This document shows positions 20,508 through 30,474 of a DNA stretch of 64,000 nt, one piece after another. Made by a program: the position numbers and the translations under genes. The first letter of the stretch is position 1. Every line of letters begins with the position of its first letter. The notes under the pieces were generated by a model. That model ran no database searches, was not told the DNA's origin, and was given only the letters and a program-made list of their open reading frames with translations. The stretch is from Corynebacterium xerosis NBRC 16721 = ATCC 373 (GTDB lineage: Bacteria > Actinomycetota > Actinomycetes > Mycobacteriales > Mycobacteriaceae), in contig NZ_BCRD01000002.1 of NCBI RefSeq assembly GCF_001552415.1, forward strand, positions 124,001-188,000, written 5' to 3'.

Positions 20508-20900
20508 GTGAGTCAATTCCGCCGCTGCTGCAGGCCGGGGTGCGGCAAGCCCGCCATCGCCACCCTGACCTACGCGTATTCCGAGTCCACCGCCGTCGTC
20601 GGCCCGCTGGCCGCAGCCAGCGAGCCCCATAGCTGGGATCTGTGCGAACGCCACGCGCAGTCCATCACCGCCCCGCTCGGCTGGGAGCTGGTGCGATACG
20701 ACCTGCCTTCCGACCGCGCCGATGACGATGACCTCACCGCCCTGGCCGAGGCCGTCCGCGAAGCCGGGCGCCAGGCCACGGGCCTGGTGCTGCGCGACGA
20801 GGGCGAGCCCCGCTGGGCCCAGGTCGACGCCGCCCGCCATCCGTCGCGGCGTCCCGCCCGCACCCATCTGCACGTGGTGCCCGACCCCGAAGACGAGTAG
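20508..20900 (+). CDS. DUF3499 family protein
   Basis: 130 aa protein of unknown function conserved next to manB in mycolata (M. tuberculosis Rv3258c). CCRPGCGKPA near the N-terminus and LCERHAQ near residue 45 give a cysteine set that probably binds a metal. The body contains YAYSESTAVVGPL and EPHSWDLC, and the tail PARTHLHVVPDPEDE is conserved. GTG start follows a -10 box at leaderless spacing. Likely cotranscribed with manB, 52 bases downstream. Confidence 0.88.
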   Translation: MSQFRRCCRPGCGKPAIATLTYAYSESTAVVGPLAAASEPHSWDLCERHAQSITAPLGWELVRYDLPSDRADDDDLTALAEAVREAGRQATGLVLRDEGEPRWAQVDAARHPSRRPARTHLHVVPDPEDE

Positions 20901-20952
20901 GGGTAACATTTCGCTCCGGTAAGCAGGAACATCTAGGAGCGAGGACAGCACA

Positions 20953-22332
20953 GTGACCAAGCGCAGCCGGGCGGCCATCGACGCCGTGATCAAGGCCTAC
21001 GACGTCCGCGGTGTGGTGGGCGACGGCATCGACGAGGACCTGATGCGCGACGCCGGCGCGGCGTTCGGTCTGCTGATGCGCCGCGAGGGGGCCGGGCGCA
21101 TCGCCATCGGCCACGACATGCGCGACTCATCGCCGGGGTTGTCCCGCGCCTTCGCGGAGGGGGCGGCCGCCCAGGGCGTGGACGTGGTCATGCTGGGCCT
21201 GACGTCCACCGACCAGCTCTATTACGCGTCGGGCACCCTGAACTGCCCGGGCGCCATGTTCACGGCGTCGCACAACCCGGCCGAGTACAACGGCATCAAG
21301 CTGTGCCGTGCCGGCGCGCGCCCGGTGGGCCAGGAGACCGGCCTCGGCGAGATCAAGGATCTGCTGGTCGACGGCGTGCCGGAGTTCGACGGCGAGGCCG
21401 GCGAGATCACCGAGCGCGACGTCCTGTCCGGCTACGCGGAGTTCCTGCGCGGCCTGGTGGACCTGACCGGCGGCCGCAAGCTCACGGTGGCCGTCGACGC
21501 GGGCAACGGCATGGCGGGCCTGACCGCGCCGGCCGTCCTCGGCGACGTGTGCGACGTGCGCGACCTGTACTTCGAGCTCGACGGCAACTTCCCCAACCAC
21601 GAGGCCAACCCGCTGGAGCCGGCCAACCTCGTCGACCTGCAGAAGTTCACGGTCGAGCAGGGCGCGGACATCGGCCTGGCCTTCGACGGCGACGCCGACC
21701 GCTGCTTCGTCGTCGACGAGAAGGGCGACCCGGTCAGCCCGTCGGCGATCTGCGCGCTCATCGCCACCCGCTACCTGGAGGAGGATCCGGGTGCGGTCAT
21801 CATCCACAACCTGATCACCTCCGCGGTGGTGCCGGAGCTGATCATCGAGGCCGGGGGCATCCCGGTGCGCACGCGCGTTGGCCACTCGTTCATCAAGGCC
21901 CAGATGGCGGATACGTCGGCGGTCTTCGGCGGCGAGCACTCCGCGCACTACTACTTCCGCGAGTTCTGGAATGCAGACTCCGGCATGCTCGCCGCATTGC
22001 ACGTGCTGGCGGCGCTGGCGGAGCAGGACAAGCCGCTGAGCGAGTTCATGGCCGAGTTCGACCGCTACGCCCAGTCGGGCGAGATCAACTCCCGCCTCGG
22101 CTCGGCGGCGGAGCAGCTGGAGAAGCAGGAGAAGATCTCCGAGCTCTTCGCGCCGCGCACCCGCGCCCACGATTGGCTCGACGGCCTGACCATCGGCCTG
22201 AAGGATTCGAAGGCCTGGTTCAACGTCCGCGCCTCCAACACTGAGCCGCTGCTGCGCCTCAACGTCGAGGCTCCGACGCGCGAGGAGGTCGACGCGATCG
22301 TCGACGAGGTGCTGTCGATCATCCGCTCCTGA
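20953..22332 (+). CDS. manB: Phosphomannomutase/phosphoglucomutase
   Basis: 459 aa alpha-D-phosphohexomutase converting mannose-6-phosphate to mannose-1-phosphate. The phosphoserine loop is TASHNPAEYNG with S106, the magnesium loop is FDGDADRCF, the sugar-specificity loop is GGEHSAHYYFR (GEHS is typical of phosphomannomutases), and RASNTEPLLRLN binds the phosphate near the C-terminus. GTG start behind AGGAGCGAGGACAGCACA. It matches M. tuberculosis manB (Rv3257c) and supplies ManC. Confidence 0.93.
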   Translation: MTKRSRAAIDAVIKAYDVRGVVGDGIDEDLMRDAGAAFGLLMRREGAGRIAIGHDMRDSSPGLSRAFAEGAAAQGVDVVMLGLTSTDQLYYASGTLNCPGAMFTASHNPAEYNGIKLCRAGARPVGQETGLGEIKDLLVDGVPEFDGEAGEITERDVLSGYAEFLRGLVDLTGGRKLTVAVDAGNGMAGLTAPAVLGDVCDVRDLYFELDGNFPNHEANPLEPANLVDLQKFTVEQGADIGLAFDGDADRCFVVDEKGDPVSPSAICALIATRYLEEDPGAVIIHNLITSAVVPELIIEAGGIPVRTRVGHSFIKAQMADTSAVFGGEHSAHYYFREFWNADSGMLAALHVLAALAEQDKPLSEFMAEFDRYAQSGEINSRLGSAAEQLEKQEKISELFAPRTRAHDWLDGLTIGLKDSKAWFNVRASNTEPLLRLNVEAPTREEVDAIVDEVLSIIRS

Positions 22333-22356
22333 CGCTTTTTGCGGCATGCTGGGGGC

Positions 22357-23352
22357 ATGGATCCGCATAGTCTTCCGCTGATCGCGGCCGCCGAGGGCCC
22401 GCACCTGCGGGCCGCGGCGTCGGCCGCCGCCGAGGGGCTTTTCGACGGCCTGCCCGAGCCCCGCGCCGTCGTCCTGATCACCAACGAATCCCGGGCCCGC
22501 TTGGCCGCGGAGGCGGTCATCGCATTGGCGTCCGATGCCCGGGCGCCGATCACCATCGCCCGGTCGCTGCCGCGTTTCGTCGGGGCGCTGGATCTGGTGT
22601 TCGTGCTCACCGATGATCCGGGCGACCCGATCGCGGAGGTGCTCGCCGAAGCCGACCGCAGGGGCGCGGCGACGGTGCTCATCGACCCGGGGGAGGGGCC
22701 GGTGCGCAGTGCGGCGTCGTCGCGCACCGTGGTGGTGCCGCGCCCGGCGCTGTCGGCCGCCGGTTCCTTCTGCGGCTACCTGGGTGCCGTGCTGGGGGCG
22801 TTGACGGCGGCGCGGGTCACGTCCCTGGGGCCCGCCCAGGTGCTCGGCGACGTCGCCGACGCGGTCGACGCCGAGTCGATCGCCTGCGCCCCGGACCGCG
22901 ATCTGCTGGTCAATCCGGCGCGCCAGTGGGCGCAGTGGATGCGGGGGCATTCCGTGGTCGTGGCCGGCGAGGGTGACGTGTGGCGCACCGTCGCGGAGCT
23001 CGCGGCGGCGTGGTTGCTCGATGCGGGGTTGCCCGCGCACGGCACCACGGTGTCGGACATGCTGCGGGCTTCCGCTGCGTTGTCCCCGGCTCCGGGCGCC
23101 GCGTTCGACGATCTCTTCCACGATCCCCTGATCGATGGTCCGGCCGAGGAGCCGCGGATGCTACCGTTGAGTGTTATTGCCGTGACCTCCCCGGCCGACG
23201 CGCCGACCGTGCGCGCACGCCTGGAGCCCTTCGAATGGGCCCGCGTGGAATGCCCCGCCGAGGAGGCCGAGGTCCGCCATCCGCTGGTGGACGTCTGCGT
23301 CACCGCGGCCCGCGTGGCTGCGGCGGCGGCTTATGTACCTGAGGAGGGGTGA
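22357..23352 (+). CDS. SIS-like protein between manB and manA (Rv3256c/TobH type)
   Basis: 331 aa, Ala-rich. No catalytic motif is clear. The layout (N-terminal alpha/beta region with VVLITNESRARLAAEAVIAL, FVLTDDPGDPIAEVL, VLIDPG and a second half with WLLDAGLPAHGTT) resembles the sugar-isomerase-like proteins that sit between manB and manA in mycolata. Role unknown, presumably in mannose metabolism. A CATGCT box ends 6 bases before the ATG, suggesting a leaderless internal promoter. Stop is 8 bases before manA. Confidence 0.78.
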   Translation: MDPHSLPLIAAAEGPHLRAAASAAAEGLFDGLPEPRAVVLITNESRARLAAEAVIALASDARAPITIARSLPRFVGALDLVFVLTDDPGDPIAEVLAEADRRGAATVLIDPGEGPVRSAASSRTVVVPRPALSAAGSFCGYLGAVLGALTAARVTSLGPAQVLGDVADAVDAESIACAPDRDLLVNPARQWAQWMRGHSVVVAGEGDVWRTVAELAAAWLLDAGLPAHGTTVSDMLRASAALSPAPGAAFDDLFHDPLIDGPAEEPRMLPLSVIAVTSPADAPTVRARLEPFEWARVECPAEEAEVRHPLVDVCVTAARVAAAAAYVPEEG

Positions 23353-23359
23353 CGGCCTG

Positions 23360-24550
23360 ATGGAGCGCATCGACGCTGTCATGCAGTCGTACCCGTGGGG
23401 TTCGCGCACGTTGATCGCGGAGCTCATGGGGCAGGCGGCGCCGTCGGCGCACCCGCAGGCGGAGGCCTGGTTCGGCGCCCACCCGCTGGCCCCGTCCACC
23501 GTGGGCGGGCGTCCGTTGACCGAGGTCATCGCGGACGATCCGGCCGCCGCGCTCGGTCCTGCGGCCGACGTCGCCGACGGCACCCTGCCGTTCCTGCTGA
23601 AGATCCTCGCGGCGTCCGAGCCGCTGTCGCTGCAGGCGCATCCGACGCTGGCGCAGGCGAAGGAGGGCTTCGCCGCGGAGAACGAGCGCGGCATCCCGCC
23701 GACCGCGCGCCACCGCAATTACCGCGACGCGAACCACAAGCCGGAGCTCATCGTCGCCCTGACGCGGTTCGACGCGCTCGCGGGGTTCCGCCCGGTCGAC
23801 GCGACCAAGGAGCTTTTCGACGAGCTGGCGATCCCCGAGCTCGGCCATTACACGGTTCTGCTGGACGCCCCGTCGCCGGTGGAGGGCCTGCGCGCCCTGT
23901 TCACCACCTGGCTGACCCTGCCGACGCGGGTTCTCGGTGATCTGGTCGAGACCGTCCGCGCCGCCTGCGCGGCGTACGGCGGCGGCGGGTGGATCGGGGA
24001 GGTCGCGGCCACGACCGCCGACATCGCCGCCCGATACCCGGGGGATCCGGGTGTGTTGGCGTCGATGCTGCTCAACCGCATCACGTTGGAGCCGGGCGAG
24101 GGCATCTACCTCGGCGCCGGCCAGCTGCACGCATACCTGTCGGGCATGGGCGTGGAGATCATGGCGAACTCGGACAACGTCCTGCGCGGCGGCCTGACGT
24201 CGAAGCACGTCGACGTCGTCGAGCTGCTCCGCGTCCTGGACTTCTCTCCCGCCGAGGATCCCGTGGTGCGTCCCGTCGTCGACGGCGTGGTGTCGTCGTA
24301 CCCCACTGATGCGGGTGAATTCCGCCTGGTCGGCGTCGAGGTGCCGGAGGGCGGGCAGGTGGAGGTCCCGCGCACCGGCGCGATGATCATCCTCGTCGTC
24401 GAGGGCGAGGCCGAAGTGTCGTCGTCGGCCGGCTCCGTGGAGCTGCCGCGGGGAGGCGCCGCGTGGGTGCCCGCCGACGAGCCGCCGCGCGTTCTGCGGG
24501 CGATGGGCGATGGCCCCGTGTCCGCGTTCGTCGCCTCGGTTCCGGAGTAG
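23360..24550 (+). CDS. manA: Mannose-6-phosphate isomerase, class I
   Basis: 396 aa zinc enzyme interconverting fructose-6-phosphate and mannose-6-phosphate, first step toward GDP-mannose. PYPWGSR-like start (MQSYPWGSRTLIAEL), LQAHPTLAQAKEGF and NHKPELIVALTRFDAL carry the zinc ligands (His, Glu), and GIYLGAGQLHAYLSGMGVEIMANSDNVLRGGLTSKHVD is the signature block. GAGGAGG lies 11 bases before the ATG, within the previous gene's end. With manB and manC it completes the pathway in one cluster. Confidence 0.93.
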   Translation: MERIDAVMQSYPWGSRTLIAELMGQAAPSAHPQAEAWFGAHPLAPSTVGGRPLTEVIADDPAAALGPAADVADGTLPFLLKILAASEPLSLQAHPTLAQAKEGFAAENERGIPPTARHRNYRDANHKPELIVALTRFDALAGFRPVDATKELFDELAIPELGHYTVLLDAPSPVEGLRALFTTWLTLPTRVLGDLVETVRAACAAYGGGGWIGEVAATTADIAARYPGDPGVLASMLLNRITLEPGEGIYLGAGQLHAYLSGMGVEIMANSDNVLRGGLTSKHVDVVELLRVLDFSPAEDPVVRPVVDGVVSSYPTDAGEFRLVGVEVPEGGQVEVPRTGAMIILVVEGEAEVSSSAGSVELPRGGAAWVPADEPPRVLRAMGDGPVSAFVASVPE

Positions 24551-24625
24551 CTGCCGGAGAAGGTCCGGAGTGGATCCGGGGTCGATCCCTGGTCCGCCCT
24601 GGCGGTCCTGGCGGTCCTAACAGTT

Positions 24626-25303
24626 CTAGCGGTCCGAGGGAGCGCCGGTGGCCGTCGCGGGGGCGTTCGGCGTCGTGGCCCGGCCATCGGAATCGCCGGA
24701 GTCGCCGGAGTCGCCGGAATCAGCGGGATTGCCCGAATCGGCGGAGTCGTTCGAGTCGTCCGTGGCATCGGTGCCGGTGGTCGAGTCGCCCTTGTCGGGT
24801 TCCTTGCCTCCGGAAGGGGCGTCCAGTTCCCACTGGGGCAGGTCCGGCAGCTCGCCGCCCGGCGGCAGCAACGGCCTGGGGCGCTGCGGGTTCGGCAACG
24901 TGGGGGTAGTCGTCTCCTCCGGCGCGGTGGTCGGCGGCGCGGGCGTCGACGTCGGGGGATCGGCCGGGGCCGGGGCGGTCGGGGTGCCGGTGGCGTCGGG
25001 GATCACGGCGCGCGGGGGCAGGTAGGGGTCGTCGGCGCGCGGCGCGCGGACGTCCCGGCCGGAACGCGGCGGCGAGGGCACGACGGTGGTGGCCCGGTCC
25101 GGGGCGTCGGTGATCGCGGAGGTCGCGGACGGCGAACCGCCGCCGTCTGCGCCGAGAGCAGAGTCGTCGGGAACGCGGGGCAGCTGGCCCTCGCCGGCGA
25201 CGGAAGGGGCGGCGGGCCCGTCGACGGCCGAGGCACCGGCGCAGCCCGCCGTGGCGGCGGCCATGATGGCGGCGATTCCGAGGCCCGCGGTCCTTGCGCG
25301 CAT
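24626..25303 (-). CDS. Putative lipoprotein with Pro/Thr- and Asp/Ser-rich body
   Basis: 225 aa. The signal peptide (MRARTAGLGIAAIMAAATAGC) ends in a lipobox with C21 as the acylated residue, so the protein should be anchored outside the cell. The rest is low complexity: a Pro/Thr-rich middle and a C-terminal stretch of repeated Ser/Asp/Gly (DSADSGNPADSGDSGDSG). No enzyme domain is seen, and I do not recognise a family. GGAAGGGAG precedes the ATG. Not part of the conserved core order; M. tuberculosis has alkB-rubA-rubB here instead. Confidence 0.7.
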   Translation of the reverse strand: MRARTAGLGIAAIMAAATAGCAGASAVDGPAAPSVAGEGQLPRVPDDSALGADGGGSPSATSAITDAPDRATTVVPSPPRSGRDVRAPRADDPYLPPRAVIPDATGTPTAPAPADPPTSTPAPPTTAPEETTTPTLPNPQRPRPLLPPGGELPDLPQWELDAPSGGKEPDKGDSTTGTDATDDSNDSADSGNPADSGDSGDSGDSDGRATTPNAPATATGAPSDR

Positions 25304-25559
25304 GTCGCTCGCTCCCTTCCCTGGGGAATCCGGTCGATATAACGATTTGGTCACCGTTTGGTCGGTTAACTTAACACACTCGTTATCTAAGCGGAAGGGT
25401 GAGCGACCCGCCACTCCAGGAAGAGTCTATGGAGACGCCATTTTTCCCCGTGGTTGTCGCCGCCGGGCGGGGGAGTGGGGTAGAACATCGGGGTATGGGG
25501 CGTCGCCGCCGGCCCCGCGCCCCGTGCGATCCCGAACAGGCCCCGAAGGAGTAGCGCCA
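25304..25559. promoter_or_regulatory. Divergent gap between lipoprotein and DUF4259 genes
   Basis: 256 bases, locally AT-rich (25336-25391: TATAAC, GGTTAACTTAACAC and CGTTATCTAAG), unlike the rest of the window. Probably holds the lipoprotein promoter and a regulator site; no specific site is assigned. Confidence 0.4.
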
Positions 25560-25928
25560 ATGTCAACCTGGGATTCCATCATCTTCAGCAGCGACGTCGT
25601 CACCGACTTGTTCGAGGAGGTCTCGAGCCTGGAGGACGACGAGCTGGCGGAGGCGCTGCGCGATGCGTGCCGTCTGGCTGCGGGCGACGCCGACGACGAC
25701 GACGAGGCGCGCGCGGGCCTCGGTGCCGCCACCGTCGCGGCCATCTGGTCGGGTGCGCCGTTCAGCGCCGGCCAGCTGGTCGACGAGTACCCCTTCATCC
25801 GCGAGGGGATCGGCTCCTGCCCCGAGGAGCTGCGCGAGGCCGCCGCCGAGGCCTTCGAGGTTCTGGTGCCCGGGCTGCCGGAAGACGAGCAAGAGGCCGT
25901 CGAGGACTTCGCCGAAGCCGTGAACTAG
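25560..25928 (+). CDS. DUF4259-like small acidic protein
   Basis: 122 aa, strongly acidic. MSTWDSIIFSSDVVTDLFEEVSSLEDDELAEALRDAC resembles the N-terminal part of DUF4259 proteins (trp-rich start, Asp-rich helices). AATVAAIWSGAP and the helical C-terminal part follow. Function unknown. GAAGGAG lies 8 bases before the ATG. Located between the lipoprotein and sahH, outside the conserved core. Confidence 0.7.
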   Translation: MSTWDSIIFSSDVVTDLFEEVSSLEDDELAEALRDACRLAAGDADDDDEARAGLGAATVAAIWSGAPFSAGQLVDEYPFIREGIGSCPEELREAAAEAFEVLVPGLPEDEQEAVEDFAEAVN

Positions 25929-25997
25929 CCTGGTGGGCGATCCCACGGCGCGCTGATCCCGCAACGAACGGCGCGCAACGAACACGGAAGAGGTCGC

Positions 25998-27452
<1,455 letters not shown>

Positions 27453-27470
27453 GCCGGGGACGTCGCCGCC

Positions 27471-28121
27471 ATGGGCTACATCGTCGCCATCGAGGGCATC
27501 GACGGGGCGGGCAAGAACACCCTGTCGCGTGCCCTGGAAAAAGAGCTTGCCGACGCCGGGCTGGCCGTCGCCAAGCTCGGTTTTCCCGCGTACGGCCGCA
27601 CTCCCTTCGCCGATTTCGCCGACGACGCCCTGCACGGGCGGCTCGGCGACGTCGCCGAATCCGCCTGGGCCATGGCCCTGCTGTTCGCGCTGGACCGGCG
27701 GGACATGCGCGACGAGGTGATCGCGGCCACCGAGGGGGCCGACGTGCTGGTCCTCGACCGGTACGTGGCGTCGAACGCCGCGTACTCGTGGGGTCGCACC
27801 GGCGACCGGGCGGTCGTCGAGTGGGTGCGCGACCAGGAGTTCGGCCGGCACGGGATGCCGGTGCCGGACCTGCAGGTCCACCTGGGCACGGGAGTGGCGG
27901 AGGCCGCGCGGCGCGCGAAGAACCGCGAGGCCGCCGACGAGTCCCGCACGCGCGACGCCTACGAACGCGACGGTGGTCTGCAGGACCGCGTCGCCCGGGC
28001 GTATTCGGACCTGGCGGCGGAGTCGTGGGCCTCGCCGTGGCACGTCGCCGGGGACTCGGCCGGGGGACTCGCGGAACGCGTCATCGCGGACCTCGAACGG
28101 TCGATCCGCCCGGGCGGATAG
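27471..28121 (+). CDS. tmk: Thymidylate kinase
   Basis: 216 aa, phosphorylates dTMP to dTDP. P-loop GIDGAGKN at residues 9-16, DRYVASNAAYSWGR (DRY motif) and QVHLGTGVAEAARRAKNRE (lid/LID-like region) are present. It differs from E. coli type in having KNTL after the P-loop, similar to M. tuberculosis Tmk. Placed 18 bases after sahH and just before mtrA, as in M. tuberculosis (Rv3247c). Ribosome site GGGGACG is weak. Confidence 0.92.
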   Translation: MGYIVAIEGIDGAGKNTLSRALEKELADAGLAVAKLGFPAYGRTPFADFADDALHGRLGDVAESAWAMALLFALDRRDMRDEVIAATEGADVLVLDRYVASNAAYSWGRTGDRAVVEWVRDQEFGRHGMPVPDLQVHLGTGVAEAARRAKNREAADESRTRDAYERDGGLQDRVARAYSDLAAESWASPWHVAGDSAGGLAERVIADLERSIRPGG

Positions 28122-28124
28122 GAT
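28119..28124 (+). promoter_or_regulatory. -10 box of a leaderless mtrA transcript
   Basis: TAGGAT overlaps the tmk stop and ends 7 bases before the mtrA ATG at 28132. Confidence 0.5.
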
Positions 28125-28131
28125 GGGGCGC

Positions 28132-28806
28132 ATGAGCGCCAAAATCCTGGTCGTCGACGACGACCCCGCCATCGCCGAAATGTTGACCATGGTCCTCCAG
28201 AGGGAGGGCTTCGACACGGTGGTGGTGGGCGACGGGCTGGAAGCCGTCGCGGCGGCGTCGCGCGAGAACCCCGATCTGATCCTGCTGGATCTGATGCTGC
28301 CCGGCATGGGCGGCGTCGACGTGTGCCGCAACGTCCGCGAGGAAAGCGCGGTGCCGATCATCATGCTCACCGCCAAGACCGACACCGTCGACGTGGTGCT
28401 GGGCCCGGAGTCCGGCGCCGACGACTACGTGACCAAGCCCTTCAAGCCGAAGGAGCTCGTCGCCCGCGTCCGCGCGCGCCTGCGCCGCCGGGACGACGAG
28501 CCGGGCGAGCTGCTCGAGGTCGGTGATCTGGTCATCGACGTGCCGGGCCACGCCGTGTCGCGCAACGGCAGCGAGATCGCGCTGACGCCGCTGGAGTTCG
28601 ATCTGCTGCTCGCCCTGGCGCAGCGCCCCAAGCAGGTCTTCAGCCGCGAGGAGCTGCTGGAGAAGGTGTGGGGTTACCGCCATTCGTCGGACACCCGTCT
28701 GGTCAACGTCCACGTCCAGCGCCTGCGCTCGAAGATCGAGCAGGACCCGGAGAATCCGCGGATCGTGCTGACGGTCCGCGGCGTCGGGTACAAGACCGGC
28801 GAGTAG
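28132..28806 (+). CDS. mtrA: Response regulator MtrA
   Basis: 224 aa OmpR-type regulator controlling cell-wall hydrolases, division and osmotic response in actinobacteria. Receiver domain 1-118 with phosphoacceptor D53 (LLDLMLPGMGG) and K102-type conserved lysine (YVTKPFKPKEL). Winged-helix domain from about 128, ending VLTVRGVGYKTGE. The ATG at 28132 is chosen for leaderless spacing; ATG 28123 (three extra residues) lies within the -10 box. Next gene starts 10 bases after the stop. Confidence 0.96.
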   Translation: MSAKILVVDDDPAIAEMLTMVLQREGFDTVVVGDGLEAVAAASRENPDLILLDLMLPGMGGVDVCRNVREESAVPIIMLTAKTDTVDVVLGPESGADDYVTKPFKPKELVARVRARLRRRDDEPGELLEVGDLVIDVPGHAVSRNGSEIALTPLEFDLLLALAQRPKQVFSREELLEKVWGYRHSSDTRLVNVHVQRLRSKIEQDPENPRIVLTVRGVGYKTGE

Positions 28807-28815
28807 CGGGGACGC

Positions 28816-30474
28816 ATGAGGGAGGGATTGCGGGATCTGGGGGACCGGATGGGCGCGGCGTGGAGCCGCGTCATGCGCTCGTGGCGCACGTCTCTGCAGG
28901 TCCGCGTGGTCACCTCCGTGATGGTGGTGTCGGTGCTGGTCGTCGGCATGCTCGGTTTCGCGCTGGTGTCCATCGTCGCGCAGCGGCTGCTCGACGAGAA
29001 GTTCAACGTCGCCAACGAGGAGATCGACCGTGCGCGCGTGCTGGTTGAGCAGGCCATCGCCGCATCGGGCGCCGACGGCACCCAGGCGAAGCTCAACGCG
29101 GGCCGCGAGGCGATGGCGGAGCGCGAGACGGGCACGTCGAACAGCTCCTCCACCGTGTACGAGGTCGTGCTCATCGCCCCCGGGACCGACGGGGAGGCCG
29201 TGCGGTCGCCCGTCGACGGTTACGTGCCCACGCAGCTGCGGCCCTTCATCCAGCAGGGCCAGATCAGCTACCAGTACGCGACCATGGACGGCCGCGACGG
29301 CTCGAATTATTCGGCGCTGGTCATCGGCACCCCGACGGCGTCGGACGTGCCGGGCCTCGAGTTGTACCTGATCATGCCGCTGTCGTCGGAGGAGTCGACG
29401 CTGGCCCTCGTCCGTGGCCTGTTCGCCGGCGCGACCGTGGTCATGACGCTGCTGCTCGTGGGCATCACGTGGCTGTTCGCCAACCAGGTGACGGGCCCGG
29501 TGCGGTCGGCGGCGCGGATTTCGGAGCGTTTCGCCTCCGGGCACCTGCGCGAGCGGATGGCCGTGGAGGGCGAGGACGAGATGGCCCGCCTGGCCGTGAG
29601 CTTCAACAAGATGGCGGAGTCCCTGTCGCTGCAGATCCACCAGCTCGAGGAGTACGGCGACCTGCAGCGCCAGTTCACCTCCGACGTCTCCCACGAGCTG
29701 CGCACGCCGCTGACCACGGTCCGCATGGCCGCGGACCTGATCGCCGACGGTGCCGAGGACCTCGACCCGGCCACCCGCCGCGCCTCCGAGCTGATGATCG
29801 CGGAGCTGGACCGCTTCGAAATGCTCCTCGCCGACCTGCTGGAGATTTCCCGCCACGACGCCGGTGTCGCGGACCTGTCCGCCGAACGCGTCGACATGCG
29901 CCGCTGCGTCGAATCCGCGTTCCAGCCGTTGCAGGTCGTCGCCCAGGAGTCCGGGACGTCGGTCGTCCTGGACATGCCGGAGGAGCCGGTGCCCGCCATC
30001 GTCGATTCTCGGCGCGTGGAACGGGTGCTGCGCAATCTCATGGCCAATGCGATCGACCACTCGGAAGGCAATCCCGTCGTCGTGGCGGTGCGCGCCGACG
30101 ACCACGTCGTGGCCTGCTCGGTCACCGACCGCGGCGTCGGGTTGAAGCCGGAACAGGAGGAGCTGGTGTTCAACCGGTTCTGGCGCGCCGACCCGTCCCG
30201 CGAGCGGCGCACCGGCGGCACCGGCCTGGGCCTGGCCATCGCCCGCGAGGACGTGCTGCTCCACGGCGGGCGCCTCGACGTGCATGGCGTGCCCGGCCGG
30301 GGCAGCTGTTTCCGGCTGCGGCTGCCGCTGGAACCCGGCGGTCCCGTGGATACGGAACCGCTGCCGTTGGACGTGCCCGGGGCGCCCGCTCCGGTGCCGA
30401 AGACAGAGGTGCTCGACGCCATCGTCGTCAAGCGCGAACAGCGCGACATCGACGCCGAGGGAGGCCAGGCATGA
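28816..30474 (+). CDS. mtrB: Sensor histidine kinase MtrB
   Basis: 552 aa membrane kinase that phosphorylates MtrA. First membrane helix about 31-55, extracytoplasmic sensor domain to about 195, second helix about 198-218, HAMP domain, HisKA with H293 in SDVSHELRTPLTTVRMAADL, and a HATPase domain with FNRFWRADPSRERRTGGTGLGLAIARE (G boxes about 455-475). A C-terminal tail of about 50 residues extends past the kinase domain. The stop overlaps the lpqB start as ATGA. Confidence 0.95.
   Translation: MREGLRDLGDRMGAAWSRVMRSWRTSLQVRVVTSVMVVSVLVVGMLGFALVSIVAQRLLDEKFNVANEEIDRARVLVEQAIAASGADGTQAKLNAGREAMAERETGTSNSSSTVYEVVLIAPGTDGEAVRSPVDGYVPTQLRPFIQQGQISYQYATMDGRDGSNYSALVIGTPTASDVPGLELYLIMPLSSEESTLALVRGLFAGATVVMTLLLVGITWLFANQVTGPVRSAARISERFASGHLRERMAVEGEDEMARLAVSFNKMAESLSLQIHQLEEYGDLQRQFTSDVSHELRTPLTTVRMAADLIADGAEDLDPATRRASELMIAELDRFEMLLADLLEISRHDAGVADLSAERVDMRRCVESAFQPLQVVAQESGTSVVLDMPEEPVPAIVDSRRVERVLRNLMANAIDHSEGNPVVVAVRADDHVVACSVTDRGVGLKPEQEELVFNRFWRADPSRERRTGGTGLGLAIAREDVLLHGGRLDVHGVPGRGSCFRLRLPLEPGGPVDTEPLPLDVPGAPAPVPKTEVLDAIVVKREQRDIDAEGGQA

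Noticed and set aside
25929-25997. SAH riboswitch before sahH
   Set aside because: There is a GTGGG-CGAT-CCCAC hairpin and a repeated GCAACGAAC, but the 69-base gap is too short and the expected conserved core is not visible.
30423-30433. Motif copies inside mtrB, scoB, comF, maoC and the Rv3205c-like gene counted as functional sites
   Set aside because: They lie within conserved coding sequence and may be chance; only the intergenic copies support the motif.
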